From RYN-122 sp963761655 (GTDB lineage Bacteria > Actinomycetota > Actinomycetes > Mycobacteriales > SCTD01): a stretch of 64,000 nucleotides of DNA. The DNA is taken from positions 612,698 through 676,697 of the forward strand of contig CAVXHI010000003.1 of the NCBI GenBank assembly GCA_963761655.1, written 5' to 3'. This document shows positions 8,737 to 17,485 of this stretch, piece by piece. The notes under the pieces were generated by a model. That model had not been told where the DNA came from. It did no database searches and worked only from the letters and a program-made list of their open reading frames with translations. Numbering within the stretch: position 1 is the first letter of the stretch; each line of letters starts with the position of its first letter. The translations under genes and the position numbers were made by a program.

Positions 8737-9651
8737 ATGGATCCGCTGACCGACCTGCTCGGCCGCGCCCGGGCTGCCGGGGCCCTCTTCGCCGAGACGA
8801 CCCTGCACGGCGCCGGTGGTCTGGACCTCGGGGTCGAGCCCTCGCCCCTGGCGGTGCACGTCGTGCGGCAGGGGCCGCTGTGGCTGCAGGCCGAGGGACG
8901 GACCACGGCGCTCGGGGCCGGCGACGTCGTCCTCGTGCGCGGAGGCACTCCGGTGAGCTTTGTCGCGGCACCCGACGCCGACACGGCGCCGCTGTCGGTG
9001 CTGCTGGCCGGACGCGAGGTCGCGTCGGGCGTGAACCGGCTCGACCTCCCCGGGCCGGGACCCGCTGCGGTGCTCCTGTGCGGGGCGTACGCCCTGGAGG
9101 GCTCGCTGTGCGACCGGCTCCTGGACGCGCTGCCCCGTGTCGCCCACGTACCGGCCACACCCGGCGCTCTGGCCGGCGTCGTGCAGGTGCTCTGTGCCGA
9201 GCTCGACGGGGCCGCGCCCGGCCAGCAGACCGCTCTGGACCGCCTCCTGGACCTGCTGCTCGTGCACGTGCTGCGCGCCAGCTTCTCCTCGGACGCCGGC
9301 GCCCCCGCGTGGTACTCCGCCCTGGCCGACCCTGCCGTCGGACAGGCCCTGCGAGCGCTGCACGCGGAGCCGTCCGCAGGCTGGACCGTCGCGGCACTGG
9401 CCCGCACGGTCGGTCTGTCCCGTGCCTCGTTCGCACGCCGCTTCACCGACGCCGTCGGCGAACCCCCCTTGACCTACCTCACCGGGTGGCGGATCGCCCT
9501 GGCCAAGGAGGCCCTGCAGCGCGACGGGAGCACCCTGGCGTCCGTCGCCCGGGAGGTCGGCTACGCGAGCGAGTTCGCCCTGTCCGCCGCCTTCCGCCGC
9601 ACGGTGGGGGAGGCCCCGGGGCGCTGGCGGGAACGGGTCCGCACCGGCTGA
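8737..9651 (+). CDS. AraC-family transcriptional regulator (cupin_6 N-terminus)
   Basis: 304 aa. Residues about 8-190 form the cupin-like sensing domain of the AraC group that usually regulates oxidoreductase genes. The C-terminal ~100 residues hold two helix-turn-helix motifs: WTVAALARTVGLSRASFARRF and STLASVAREVGYASEFALS. A TAGGTT box ends 6 bases before the ATG, so translation may be leaderless. The gene is divergent from the frameshifted NmrA-like reductase across 82 bases, the classic layout for a regulator and its target, although the ligand cannot be read from sequence. Confidence -1.
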   Translation: MDPLTDLLGRARAAGALFAETTLHGAGGLDLGVEPSPLAVHVVRQGPLWLQAEGRTTALGAGDVVLVRGGTPVSFVAAPDADTAPLSVLLAGREVASGVNRLDLPGPGPAAVLLCGAYALEGSLCDRLLDALPRVAHVPATPGALAGVVQVLCAELDGAAPGQQTALDRLLDLLLVHVLRASFSSDAGAPAWYSALADPAVGQALRALHAEPSAGWTVAALARTVGLSRASFARRFTDAVGEPPLTYLTGWRIALAKEALQRDGSTLASVAREVGYASEFALSAAFRRTVGEAPGRWRERVRTG

Positions 9652-9856
9652 GGTCCCGGGGACTCAGGAGGGCCCGACCGAGGACGCCGAGACGTCGTCG
9701 TGCTCTCGGGCGCCTCCCGACCTCAGGGGCGCGGGCGGAGTCGGAAAGATCTTGAGAGCAGGTCCGTCCTGGCTGTCGATCTGACGGCAGAGTGCTCGTC
9801 GACGCTGATGACGAGCCGGACAGACCGGCCCGCGACCCGGTGCAGGGAGCAGTTCC

Positions 9857-10216
9857 ATGGCCAAGTACGCGATCCTCATCTACGACGACCCGACCGGCTA
9901 CCAGGGCATGTCGCCCGAAGCGTGGCAGGCGACGATCGACGCGCACGGCAAGTTCGTCGAGCAGGTCTTCGCGCTCGGGGGCTCCCTGGCCGGCGGCGAG
10001 GCGCTCGCGAACACGGGGACGGCCACCTCCATCAGGGGAGGAAGCACGGTGACGGACGGCCCGTTCCTCGAGACCAAGGAGGCCCTCGGCGGCTTCTACG
10101 TCGTCGAGGCACGCGACCTCGACCACGCCCTCGAGATGGCCAAGCAGTGCCCGGCCCCCTTCGGCGGCGTCGAGGTCCGCCCGGTCGTGGACCCGAACGA
10201 GGCCAATCCGTTCTGA
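9857..10216 (+). CDS. DGPF-domain (YCII-related) protein
   Basis: 119 aa, a single YCII/DGPF domain. The signature TDGPFLETKE is at about residues 66-75, after the ferredoxin-like N-terminal strand AKYAILIY. Proteins of this kind are encoded next to ECF sigma factors with long C-terminal extensions (ECF42-type), and such a gene follows here, starting at or just after this stop. Direct partners are known only by co-occurrence. RBS GGGAGCAG lies before ATG 9857. The 205 bases upstream hold the probable promoter of the pair. Confidence -1.
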   Translation: MAKYAILIYDDPTGYQGMSPEAWQATIDAHGKFVEQVFALGGSLAGGEALANTGTATSIRGGSTVTDGPFLETKEALGGFYVVEARDLDHALEMAKQCPAPFGGVEVRPVVDPNEANPF

Positions 10217-10266
10217 CCGCTCCCCGCGACGAGCAGCCGACCGCGTCTCCTGCACCCGATCGACGG

Positions 10267-11529
10267 GTGCAGGCGGACGCGGTCGCTGCCGCGTTGGCGC
10301 AGGCCCACCGCTCGGAGTGGGCCTTCGTGCTGTCCGCCACGGTGCGCGTCGCGGGCGACCTGGACCTCGCGGAGGAGTGCGCACAGGAGGCCTACGTCAG
10401 CGCGCTGCAGGCCTGGACCCGGGACGGCGTCCCGGACCGGCCCGGCGCGTGGCTGACCACGGCGGCACGGAACAAGGCGCTGGACCGGTTGCGCCGCGAG
10501 GTCACCCTGCGGCGCAAGCTCCCGCTGCTCGTCGAGTCCGGCGAGCGTCGACCCGCACGACCAGGACGACGACCGCGACGGGCCCGACGCCGTGCCGGAC
10601 GACCGGCTCCGGCTGGTGTTCACCTGCTGCCACCCCACCCTGGCCCCCGAGGCCCGCATCGCCCTCACCCTGCGCCTGGTCTGCGGCGTCCCCACTCCCG
10701 ACGTCGCCCGGGCCTTCCTGGTGTCCGAGCCGACGATGGCCGCCCGGATCACCCGTGCGAAGAAGAAGATCTCCGCAGCGCGGATCCCCTACCGCGTCCC
10801 GAGCCGGGCGGAGCTGCCCGAGCGCCTGGACAGCGTCCTCACGGCCGTCCACCTGCTGTTCAGCGCCGGCCACACGGCCGGGGGGGCGACGCGCTCGTCC
10901 ACGCGGAGCTCTGCGACCGGGCCCTGCACCTGGCACGCACCCTCGCGGCGCTGCTCCCCGAGCAGGCCGAGACCCGTGGCCTGCTGGGCCTGCTGCTCCT
11001 CACCGACGCACGCCGCGCCGCCCGCACGGCCGAGCCGGGCCAGCTGCTCCTGCTCGCCGACCAGGACCGGACGCTCTGGGACCAGCGCGCGATCCTCGAG
11101 GGGCTCACGGTGACGGCCGGGGCGCTGGCGTCCGGACCTCCAGGCCGGTTCACCCTGCAGGCGGCGATCGCCGGCGTGCACGCCATGGCGCCATCGATGG
11201 AGCAGACCGACTGGCCGCGCGTCGTCCACCTCTACGACCTGCTGCTCGCGGTGTGGGACACCCCGGTGGTCGCGCTCAACCGGGCTGCAGCCGTGGCGTT
11301 CGCCGACGGTCCGGAAGCCGCCCTGCCGCTCCTCGACGAGCTGGCCGACGACCCCCGGCTCGCCGACCACCCCTACCTGCCCGCCACCCGCGCCGACCTG
11401 CTGCGCCAACTCGGCGACCCCGCCGGTGCGGCTATGTCGTACCGGCAGGCGTGGGAGCTCACGACGAACGGCGCCGAGCGTGCCTTCCTGGAGCAGCGCC
11501 TGCGCGAGGTCAGCGAGGCCGCCGGCTGA
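10267..11529 (+). pseudogene. ECF42-type RNA polymerase sigma factor with two compensating frameshifts
   Basis: The N-terminal sigma-70 region 2 (EWAFVLSATVRVAGDLDLAEE, then DRPGAWLTTAARNKALD) runs to about 10545. The frame then shifts; region 4 (PDDRLRLVFTCCHPTLAPEA, VSEPTMAARITRAKKKI) continues to about 10880. At a run of seven Gs the frame returns to the first one and runs through the SnoaL-unlike, TPR-like C-terminal extension (LHLARTLAALLPEQAETRG to the stop). The joined ~420 aa protein matches DGPF-linked ECF sigma factors. An extra base near 10550 and a missing G near 10878-10884 cancel each other, which smells of sequencing error. The start is uncertain: GTG 10267 is used, but the frame is open back to the DGPF stop. 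Confidence -1.
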
Positions 11530-11668
11530 CGGAGGTCGAGCGCGGCGGTCCGTCCGCCCTGGCCCTCGGGGGACGCTCGCGCAACACCACCGGAGCAGTT
11601 GCCGAGGAGCAGGGAGGAGCACCGCGAACGCCTGCGGGTCCGGCGCGACGTGGGGCACCCTGTGCCGC

Positions 11669-11947
11669 ATGACACCCCGCACCGTCGCAGGTCTCGCCGC
11701 AGTGACCCTCGCCCTGGCTCCCGTGACCGCCGCTCATGCCGCGATGCCGGACCTGTACAAGAACTGCACCAACTACAACAAGAAGTTCACGCACGGCGTC
11801 GGCCTCCCCGCGGCGAAGGACAAGGTCCCTGCTGGGAGCAGGCCGGTGACGACGTTCAGGAAGAGCAAGGCGGACTTCGACAAGGCCATGAGCTTCAACA
11901 AGGGCCTCGACAGGGACAAGGACAAGATCGCCTGCGAGAAGCGGTAG
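11669..11947 (+). CDS. Small secreted Excalibur calcium-binding domain protein
   Basis: 92 aa. Residues 1-24 are a signal peptide ending TAAHA. The mature part has CTNYNKKFTHGVG and ends in the Excalibur signature DRDKDKIACEKR (D.D.D...CE), related to a single EF-hand-like calcium loop, with a second cysteine earlier that could pair with it. Such proteins are exported and may be wall associated. Function is unknown beyond predicted calcium binding. It is monocistronic, with no obvious Shine-Dalgarno. Confidence -1.
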   Translation: MTPRTVAGLAAVTLALAPVTAAHAAMPDLYKNCTNYNKKFTHGVGLPAAKDKVPAGSRPVTTFRKSKADFDKAMSFNKGLDRDKDKIACEKR

Positions 11948-12237
11948 CGATCTCTGGTCTCACTGCGGCCGGGTGCGGGGTCAGTTCGCGCTGGCCGCCG
12001 CGGGACCAAACGACGTCGGACGGCTGGTCGCCGTGATCAAGAGGGCGCCGTAGCGCCGCAGGGGCTGCAGCGACCAGGTGCAGCCGGCTCCTCACCTGAG
12101 GGCGTTCCGGTCCGGCCGCTCTGCGGAGGCTCATGCGCCCGAGGCTGGGTCGTCCCTCTGGCTGTCTCTGTGGCTGTGCTGGCGAGCGGTGGCCGTCACG
12201 AGCGCGGAGGACATGGCCCCCGACCTGCCTTTGTGGG

Positions 12238-12280
12238 TGCACCCGAAGGGATGCGAACCCCTGACCTCTTGTTCCGTAGG
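12238..12280 (-). repeat. Truncated copy of the 3' half of tRNA-Arg (possible attachment-site scar)
   Basis: 43 bases match the 3' half of the tRNA-Arg(ACG) at 30391-30433 with three mismatches, from the discriminator base through the acceptor and T stems to the anticodon loop, where similarity ends at CCGTAG. The orientation is the same as the intact gene, 18 kb away. Ending in the anticodon loop is typical of tyrosine-recombinase attachment sites in tRNA genes. It is not a functional tRNA. Confidence -1.
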
Positions 12281-12686
12281 CGGGCGACAGCGGTCCTGGA
12301 GCGTGCCGGTGTGTCCGTCGCGTGCTGTCCCGTGCCGCTCCGAGCGCTCAGATCCAGCCCGCTGGTCCTGCTGGTGCCGGTTGCTGCTGCCGGCTCCGTC
12401 ACCCCCGCCGTCACCCCCGCTGGGCAACGACGGCGGATGGCAGGAGAACCGGGGTGCCCCTACCGGGCGGCGGACGGTGTCGTTGCTGGGGAACCTCCAG
12501 AGCGGCCAGCGCCGGTCTTCTGGGCCGTACACGCAAGGCGGAGGCGGCTGGCGTGAACAGGTTGCTTGCTCGCACTGGGGCGGGTGCGCGCACCCAGAGT
12601 CGGCACTGTGGCGCGCCGTCCTCACGACCATGGTCAGTTCCCGCACCAGCAGGCGGGCACAGCTGGGGAGCCGCTGGCTCGCCCTG
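12281..12686. other. Non-coding stretch (406 bp)
   Basis: No convincing gene on either strand. Short open frames that cross the tRNA fragment translate to tRNA-derived peptides (for example VRIPSGAP) and are artefacts. It may represent debris at the edge of the putative island. Confidence -1.
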
Positions 12687-14024
12687 TCAGCTGGTGGTCG
12701 CGAGACTGCGGATGAGGTCGGCGAGTTGCTGGGGCTGATCGAGCGGGAGTTGGTGTGTTGCGTCGAGGAGGCGGACCTCGACCGCCGCGGCGGGCGGGAG
12801 CGCCAGGACGTCCTGGGCGTGCACGGTCTCGTCCCGGTCGCCGAGCACGACGACGGTGGGCAGGCGGGGCCTGCGGAGCGCGTCAGGCAGTGGGTTGTTC
12901 CGCAACAGCGACAGCAGCCCGGCTCGGTAGGCGGGGTAGGAGTGCTGCAGCCCTCCGCGGGCGACGTCCGCGGGCATGTCGTGGACAGCCCGCGGGGCGA
13001 GCCTGGACAGCAGCGGCCGGATGAGGCACATCGCTCCGCAGACGACGCTGGCGCTCGGGGCGCCTGCAACGGTGCGGCGGGCGAGCCAGGACCTGCGCGA
13101 GAGCCGTTCGGCGGTCCGGGCCGGGTCGGTGAACGCCGGCGGGCAGACCAGGACCAGGCGCCCGACCTTGCTGTCGGTGGCCGCGACCGCGCAGGCGACG
13201 GCGGTCCCGTAGGAGTGCCCGACGAGCACGACGTCGGTCCGCCCGTGCTGCTCCAGGAGTCGGCTGACGGCGGCGGCCTGGTCGGTGAGGGTGAAGGAGG
13301 TCCCGGTGCCGCGGCTCGCGCCGTGGCCGAGCAGGTCCGGGACGACGACCGTGGTGTCCGGCGCGGTCCGGGCGAGGGCGGCGGTCACCCGAGCCCAGCT
13401 GCTGCCGGTTCCGCCAAGGCCGTGGAGCAGGACGACCGTGCGGCTGGGACCGGCTGGGCCCTGGTGGGTGTGGGCGAGCTCGGTCGTGGTCGGGTCGGCC
13501 TGTGGCGTCCAGACGGCCCGGCCGCCGATGCCGACGCCGGGCGTCATGCCGTGGTCGGCCTCGACGGTCCGGGCCGCGACCCACCGCGACAGCAGCAGCG
13601 CGTAGGCGAGGACGGCGGCGGCGGCCAGCGCGACCCAGGTGCGGTCGCCGCCGGGCACGTAGTGGACGCGGACGTGCGCGAGGAAGGCGTCTGACCAGTG
13701 GCCGTGCGGGACCCCGCGCCGGTAGACCAGGTCGGGGAACATCGCGTACAGGTGGAACGGCAGGACCATCAGGACCTGCCCGCGGGCGGGCCGGGCGGTG
13801 ATGAGCAGGACTGTCGCGAGCCAGGCGACGGCGGCGATCAGGCCGACGAGGAAGTGCGCGGCCCAGTGGAACGAGCTGTCGTAGGAGCCGTACACCCGCA
13901 GAAGCAGCGCCTCGGCGACGGCCAGGACGCCGAGCTCGGCGAGCAGCCGTCCGGGGCGCAGCGGCCCGTACGGGCCGGACCAGGACGGCCGTTGCCGCTG
14001 CCGCGGCACGGCCGGCGCGCTCAT
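12687..14024 (-). CDS. Membrane-anchored alpha/beta-fold hydrolase
   Basis: 445 aa from ATG 14024, overlapping the upstream gene's TGA (ATGA). The N-terminal ~160 residues contain about four hydrophobic helices with conserved-looking histidines (FHWAAHFLVG, FHLYAMFPD, PHGHWSD). The rest is an alpha/beta hydrolase: oxyanion segment HGLGGTGSSW, nucleophile elbow GHSYG (Ser near 270), a late acid in LGDRDETV and a histidine in DATHQL. The active domain probably faces one side of the membrane; substrate unknown. It is translationally coupled to a membrane thioredoxin-like protein and shares a CsoR-type operator with csoR, so metal-induced expression is expected (inference). Confidence -1.
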   Translation of the reverse strand: MSAPAVPRQRQRPSWSGPYGPLRPGRLLAELGVLAVAEALLLRVYGSYDSSFHWAAHFLVGLIAAVAWLATVLLITARPARGQVLMVLPFHLYAMFPDLVYRRGVPHGHWSDAFLAHVRVHYVPGGDRTWVALAAAAVLAYALLLSRWVAARTVEADHGMTPGVGIGGRAVWTPQADPTTTELAHTHQGPAGPSRTVVLLHGLGGTGSSWARVTAALARTAPDTTVVVPDLLGHGASRGTGTSFTLTDQAAAVSRLLEQHGRTDVVLVGHSYGTAVACAVAATDSKVGRLVLVCPPAFTDPARTAERLSRRSWLARRTVAGAPSASVVCGAMCLIRPLLSRLAPRAVHDMPADVARGGLQHSYPAYRAGLLSLLRNNPLPDALRRPRLPTVVVLGDRDETVHAQDVLALPPAAAVEVRLLDATHQLPLDQPQQLADLIRSLATTS

Positions 14025-14593
14025 GCGCTGGCCTTGACGATGGTGGCGGCCTCGAAGCCGTTGGTCGGCCACGACGGGTCCAGCGTCGAGTACTGCACGA
14101 CCCGGTCGGCGTCGACGACGGCGTAGCCGACGCTGGGACCGCCGTCGTTCGGCTGGGGCAGCTGCACCGCCCGAGCCAGCGCTCCGGCGGCGTCGCGCAC
14201 CACCGTGCCCGGCAGCCCCTCGGGCGCCGCGGTCGAGCCGTCGTAGGGCTCCTGGACTACCACGTCGAGCCGCACCGCAGCCGGGAGGGCCGCGGCGTAC
14301 GTCTCGACGTCCGCGCGGTCGGGCGGGCGGCGGACGAACAGCAGCACGACCGGTGCCCCACCGAACCGCACGCCGGCTACCTCGGCGGGCAGCACGGGCC
14401 CGCCCCGGAGCAAGCCGTTGCGCTGGTCGGCAAGCGTCGCCTCGTCCAGCGGGCCGGGCAGGTGCACGACGCTCAGGACGACCGCGACGAGCAGTGCCGT
14501 GAGCAGTGCCGCTGACAGCAGCACCGCGCGCGCTGACAACGGGGGCGGGCCGGTCGCCTCTTCAGGCGCCCCTCGGGAACGGGTGCGCAACAC
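14021..14593 (-). CDS. Membrane-anchored thioredoxin-like protein lacking cysteines
   Basis: 190 aa with one N-terminal transmembrane helix (about 23-45). The remainder reads like a redoxin/TlpA fold: the strand PVVLLFVRRP where the CxxC would follow, then VRLDVVVQEP and the C-terminal VGYAVVDADRVVQYST typical of peroxiredoxin-like proteins. There is no cysteine anywhere, so thiol redox chemistry is excluded; a binding or scaffolding role is possible. First gene of a two-gene unit reading away from csoR, with its start 11 bases from the CsoR operator. Confidence -1.
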   Translation of the reverse strand: MLRTRSRGAPEEATGPPPLSARAVLLSAALLTALLVAVVLSVVHLPGPLDEATLADQRNGLLRGGPVLPAEVAGVRFGGAPVVLLFVRRPPDRADVETYAAALPAAVRLDVVVQEPYDGSTAAPEGLPGTVVRDAAGALARAVQLPQPNDGGPSVGYAVVDADRVVQYSTLDPSWPTNGFEAATIVKASA

Positions 14594-14603
14594 GGAGTGC
14601 CAA

Positions 14604-14620
14604 CTACCCCAGGGGGGTAG
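14604..14620. promoter_or_regulatory. CsoR-type operator
   Basis: CTACCCCAGGGGGGTAG: perfect 7-bp arms (CTACCCC/GGGGTAG) around AGG, the G-tract palindrome recognised by CsoR/RcnR repressors. It lies between the divergent thioredoxin-like gene and csoR and can control both directions. Confidence -1.
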
Positions 14621-14640
14621 GCCTCATGCAGGAGGTCGAC

Positions 14641-14973
14641 ATGGCGAAGCAGGACATGGCTGTCAGTGCGATCGAGAGCGCACCGGCTGAGGTGCGTGGG
14701 TACAGCGCGACCAAGGCCGACCACCTCAAGCGGCTGGCCAAGATCGAGGGCCAGGTCCGCGGGATCTCCAGGATGATCGACAGCGACACGTACTGCATCG
14801 ACGTCCTCACCCAGGTGTCGGCCGCCACGAAGGCGCTGCAGGCTGTCGCGCTCGGCCTGCTCGACGAGCACATGGCGCACTGCCTGGTGAACGCCGTCCA
14901 GGCCGGCGGTGACGAGCGCGACGCCAAGCTCGCCGAGGCGTCCGCCGCGATCGCCCGGCTGGTGAGGTCATGA
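14641..14973 (+). CDS. csoR: CsoR copper-sensing transcriptional repressor
   Basis: 110 aa, DUF156 all-helical family. C52, H77 and C81 reproduce exactly the 25- and 4-residue spacing of the copper ligands of M. tuberculosis CsoR (C36, H61, C65), and KIEGQVRGISRMI is the conserved DNA-facing first helix. Cu(I) binding should release the operator at 14604-14620. ATG 14641 is preferred over the in-frame ATG at 14626 because AGGAGG lies 6 bases before it. Its stop overlaps the next ORF (ATGA), placing it at the head of the permease operon. Confidence -1.
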   Translation: MAKQDMAVSAIESAPAEVRGYSATKADHLKRLAKIEGQVRGISRMIDSDTYCIDVLTQVSAATKALQAVALGLLDEHMAHCLVNAVQAGGDERDAKLAEASAAIARLVRS

Positions 14974-15203
14974 CCCGCCCGCCCGCGGCCTGCACCGTCC
15001 AGCGGGGCCTGCCGGGCTGCGACACCGGTCCCGCCGGCCGACTCGGCTTCGTGCTGCGCGAGGCCCGCGCCGCCTGGCGCAGCCACCGCGCTCGCACCAC
15101 TACGAGCAAGCGCACGACCGTCCGTACCAGCACCGACGACCGCCACGGCGCGCCCCTGGGCGCGGACGGCCGCCCCGACCCGCAACTCGGAGGCACCCGA
15201 TGA
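14970..15203 (+). CDS. Small basic protein of unknown function between csoR and the permease
   Basis: 77 aa. The ATG overlaps the csoR stop and its TGA overlaps the permease ATG, so it is locked into the operon by ATGA junctions on both sides; that and its composition support real translation. It is Arg/Thr rich with two N-terminal cysteines (PAACTVQRGLPGC) and has no transmembrane segment. No family recognised. It could be a metal-binding or coupling peptide. Confidence -1.
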   Translation: MTRPPAACTVQRGLPGCDTGPAGRLGFVLREARAAWRSHRARTTTSKRTTVRTSTDDRHGAPLGADGRPDPQLGGTR

Positions 15204-16847
15204 GCTTGTTCACCACGATCGCCATGAGCCTGCAAGAAGGCTTCTTCATGTTCTGGGAGACGCTCTGGGCCCTGGTCCTGGGCTTCACCCTGTCCGGCGC
15301 GGTCCAGTCCTTCGTCTCCCGCGCGGAGATGCAGAAGGCGATGGGCGACCACAAGCCCCGCACCATCGTCCGGACCAGCCTTCTCGGCGCAGCGTCGTCG
15401 TCGTGCTCCTACGCCGCGAGCGCCCTGAGCAAGTCGCTGTTCCAGCGCGGCGCGGACTTCACCGCCTCGATGGTGTTCATGTTCGCCAGCACCAACCTCG
15501 TGCTGGAGCTCGGGATCATCCTGTGGCTGCTCATGGGCTGGCAGTTCGCGCTCGCCGAGTTCGTCGGCGGAACCATCATGATCACCCTGTTCGTGCTGCT
15601 CGCGCCGCGGATCTTCCCCGCGAAGGAGCTGGAGGCCGCCCGGAGCCGCCTCAACGCCAGCCGCGACGGCGGGACCAGCGCCCACGAGGGCCACGGCGAC
15701 ATGGGCACCGACGCCGCGAAGGACGAGCTCCCGTTCCGGCAGCGGCTGCGCAGCAAGGCCGGGCTGGGCCGACGCCGCCGGCTACACCGTCAGCGACCTC
15801 ACGATGCTGCGCCGCGAGCTCGTCATCGGGTACGTCGTCGCCGGGCTGATCGCCGTCGCCGTCCCCGCCTCGGTGTTCTCCACCGTGTTCATCTCCGGCC
15901 ACGGGGTGCTGACCGACCTGGAGAACGTGGTCGTCGGACCGTTCATCGCCTTCATCAGCTTCGTGTGCTCGATCGGCAACGTCCCGCTCGCCGCCGCGCT
16001 CTACGAGGGCGGCATCAGCTTCGGCGGCACGGTCGCGTTCATCTTCGCCGACCTCATCGCGCTGCCGCTGGTCGTCATCTACGGCAAGTTCTACGGCCGC
16101 ACGCTCGCTGTGCGCCTGTTCCTGTCCTTCTGGCTCGTCATGAGCACCGCCGGGCTCGTCACCGACCTGCTGTTCCGCGCCGTCGGGATCGCCTTCCCGC
16201 AGCGTCGGGCGGAGATCGCGATGACCCGGTTCGAGTGGAACTACACCACGTTCCTCAACATCGTGTTCCTCGGGGTCGCCGCCGTCGTCTACTGGGCGTA
16301 CCGCAACCGCGAGCGGCTCGGCGGTGGTGGCGGCTACGCCAAGGACCCGGTCTGCGGCATGCAGGTCGAGACCGCCAACCCCGGCGCCACCAGCACCCAT
16401 GACGGACACACCGTCTACTTCTGCTCCGACCGCTGCAAGGCCAAGTACGACAAGGACCCCGACAAGTTCGACACCGGAGCCGTCGAGCCGATGAGCGACC
16501 ACGCGGACACCGGGCACGACACGGCAGCCGAGGTCACCGACCCGGTCTGCGGGATGACCGTCGACCCGGCGACCTCGGCAGGCCACGCGACCTACGCCGG
16601 CCAGGAGTTCTCGTTCTGCTCGACCGGCTGCCGCGACACCTTCGTCGCCGACCCGCTCGCGCACCTGACCGAGGCCCGCGATCCTGTGTGCGGGATGACC
16701 GTCGAGGTCGCGAGCCCCGGCGCCACCGCCCAGACACACGGACGCAGGTACGTGTTCTGCAGCCAGGGCTGCGCCGACGCGTTCACCGCAGACCCCGTGG
16801 GCTACCTGCCCGAGGCAGAGCTGGACGCCCCCGCCACCGCACGCTGA
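15200..16847 (+). pseudogene. DUF318-family permease fused to three YHS domains, single frameshift
   Basis: First frame: membrane helices with SLLGAASSSCSYAASALSKS and FASTNLVLELGIILW, as in DUF318/YraQ/ArsP-type metal or organoarsenical efflux permeases. Near 15765 one extra G shifts the frame; removing it gives KAGWADAAGYTVSDLT and an uninterrupted ~548 aa protein. The second half has VCSIGNVPLAAALYEGG and LPLVVIYGKFYG, then three YHS domains (about residues 381-424, 447-490, 493-536), each starting DPVCGM and ending in a FCS..C motif. YHS domains bind copper or other soft metals, so this is a permease with a soluble metal-binding tail. Marked pseudogene only because of the single G; a sequencing error is likely. 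Confidence -1.
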
Positions 16848-16905
16848 CCGACCCGCCGGCCCTACCCAGCAGCCCGCAACAGCCCGAGCGCCCGGGAGGA
16901 GCACC

Positions 16906-17400
16906 GTGACCGTCAGCGCCGCACCGAGACGCCTGTGGCTCGTCCTGCTCGTGCTCGCCGGACTGATCGGGATGCACGGCCTCGCCAGCGACCACACCGC
17001 CATGGCCGCCCCCGGCACCGTTGCGAGCCCGTCGGTGGGTACGTCAGGGGCGACGCACGGCGCGATGACGCACCACTCCGCCGGGCTGCTGCCCGACGGC
17101 ACGCAGACGATCGAGCACATGCCCGGCGTGGACCGGTCCACGGCCCGTGCAGCACGTGGGCTGGCAGACCTCGTCGCCACGCCCGCCCCGCAAGGCGGCC
17201 ACGGCGTCATGGCCATGACGGGCCTGTGCCTCGCCGTCCTGGCCGGCGTCGGCCTGCTCGTCGCGCTCGGCCGTCGCACACCTTCGGGTCGGGGCCCTCG
17301 CCCGCCGACCCTGGCGGCGCAGCTGCTCGCAGCGCTCCGAGCGCTGCCGCCACCACGACCACCCGATGTCGTCGCCGGACTGTGCGTCAGCCGGACGTGA
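16906..17400 (+). CDS. DUF6153-like small membrane protein
   Basis: 164 aa with an N-terminal hydrophobic helix (about 9-26, GLIGMHGLA at its end), a His/Met-containing exported segment (THGAMTHHSAG, IEHMPG) and a second helix at about 103-121 followed by an Arg/Pro-rich tail. It resembles DUF6153 proteins that occur in actinobacterial copper-response clusters. GTG start with GGGAGGAG about 6 bases upstream. It belongs to the csoR operon; a periplasmic metal-handling role is inferred from neighbours and residues. Confidence -1.
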   Translation: MTVSAAPRRLWLVLLVLAGLIGMHGLASDHTAMAAPGTVASPSVGTSGATHGAMTHHSAGLLPDGTQTIEHMPGVDRSTARAARGLADLVATPAPQGGHGVMAMTGLCLAVLAGVGLLVALGRRTPSGRGPRPPTLAAQLLAALRALPPPRPPDVVAGLCVSRT

Positions 17401-17485
17401 CCGGTCGCTGCCAGCAGCGACCCAGGCCCGCCCGCAGCACACCCGCGCCGAGCGCACCCACGCCGGCACCCCGACTGGAGACACC

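Noticed and set aside
12196..12414. Small minus-strand protein ending in VRIPSGAPTKAG
   Set aside because: Such peptides are a classic artefact of translating across tRNA sequence; it spans the tRNA-Arg fragment.
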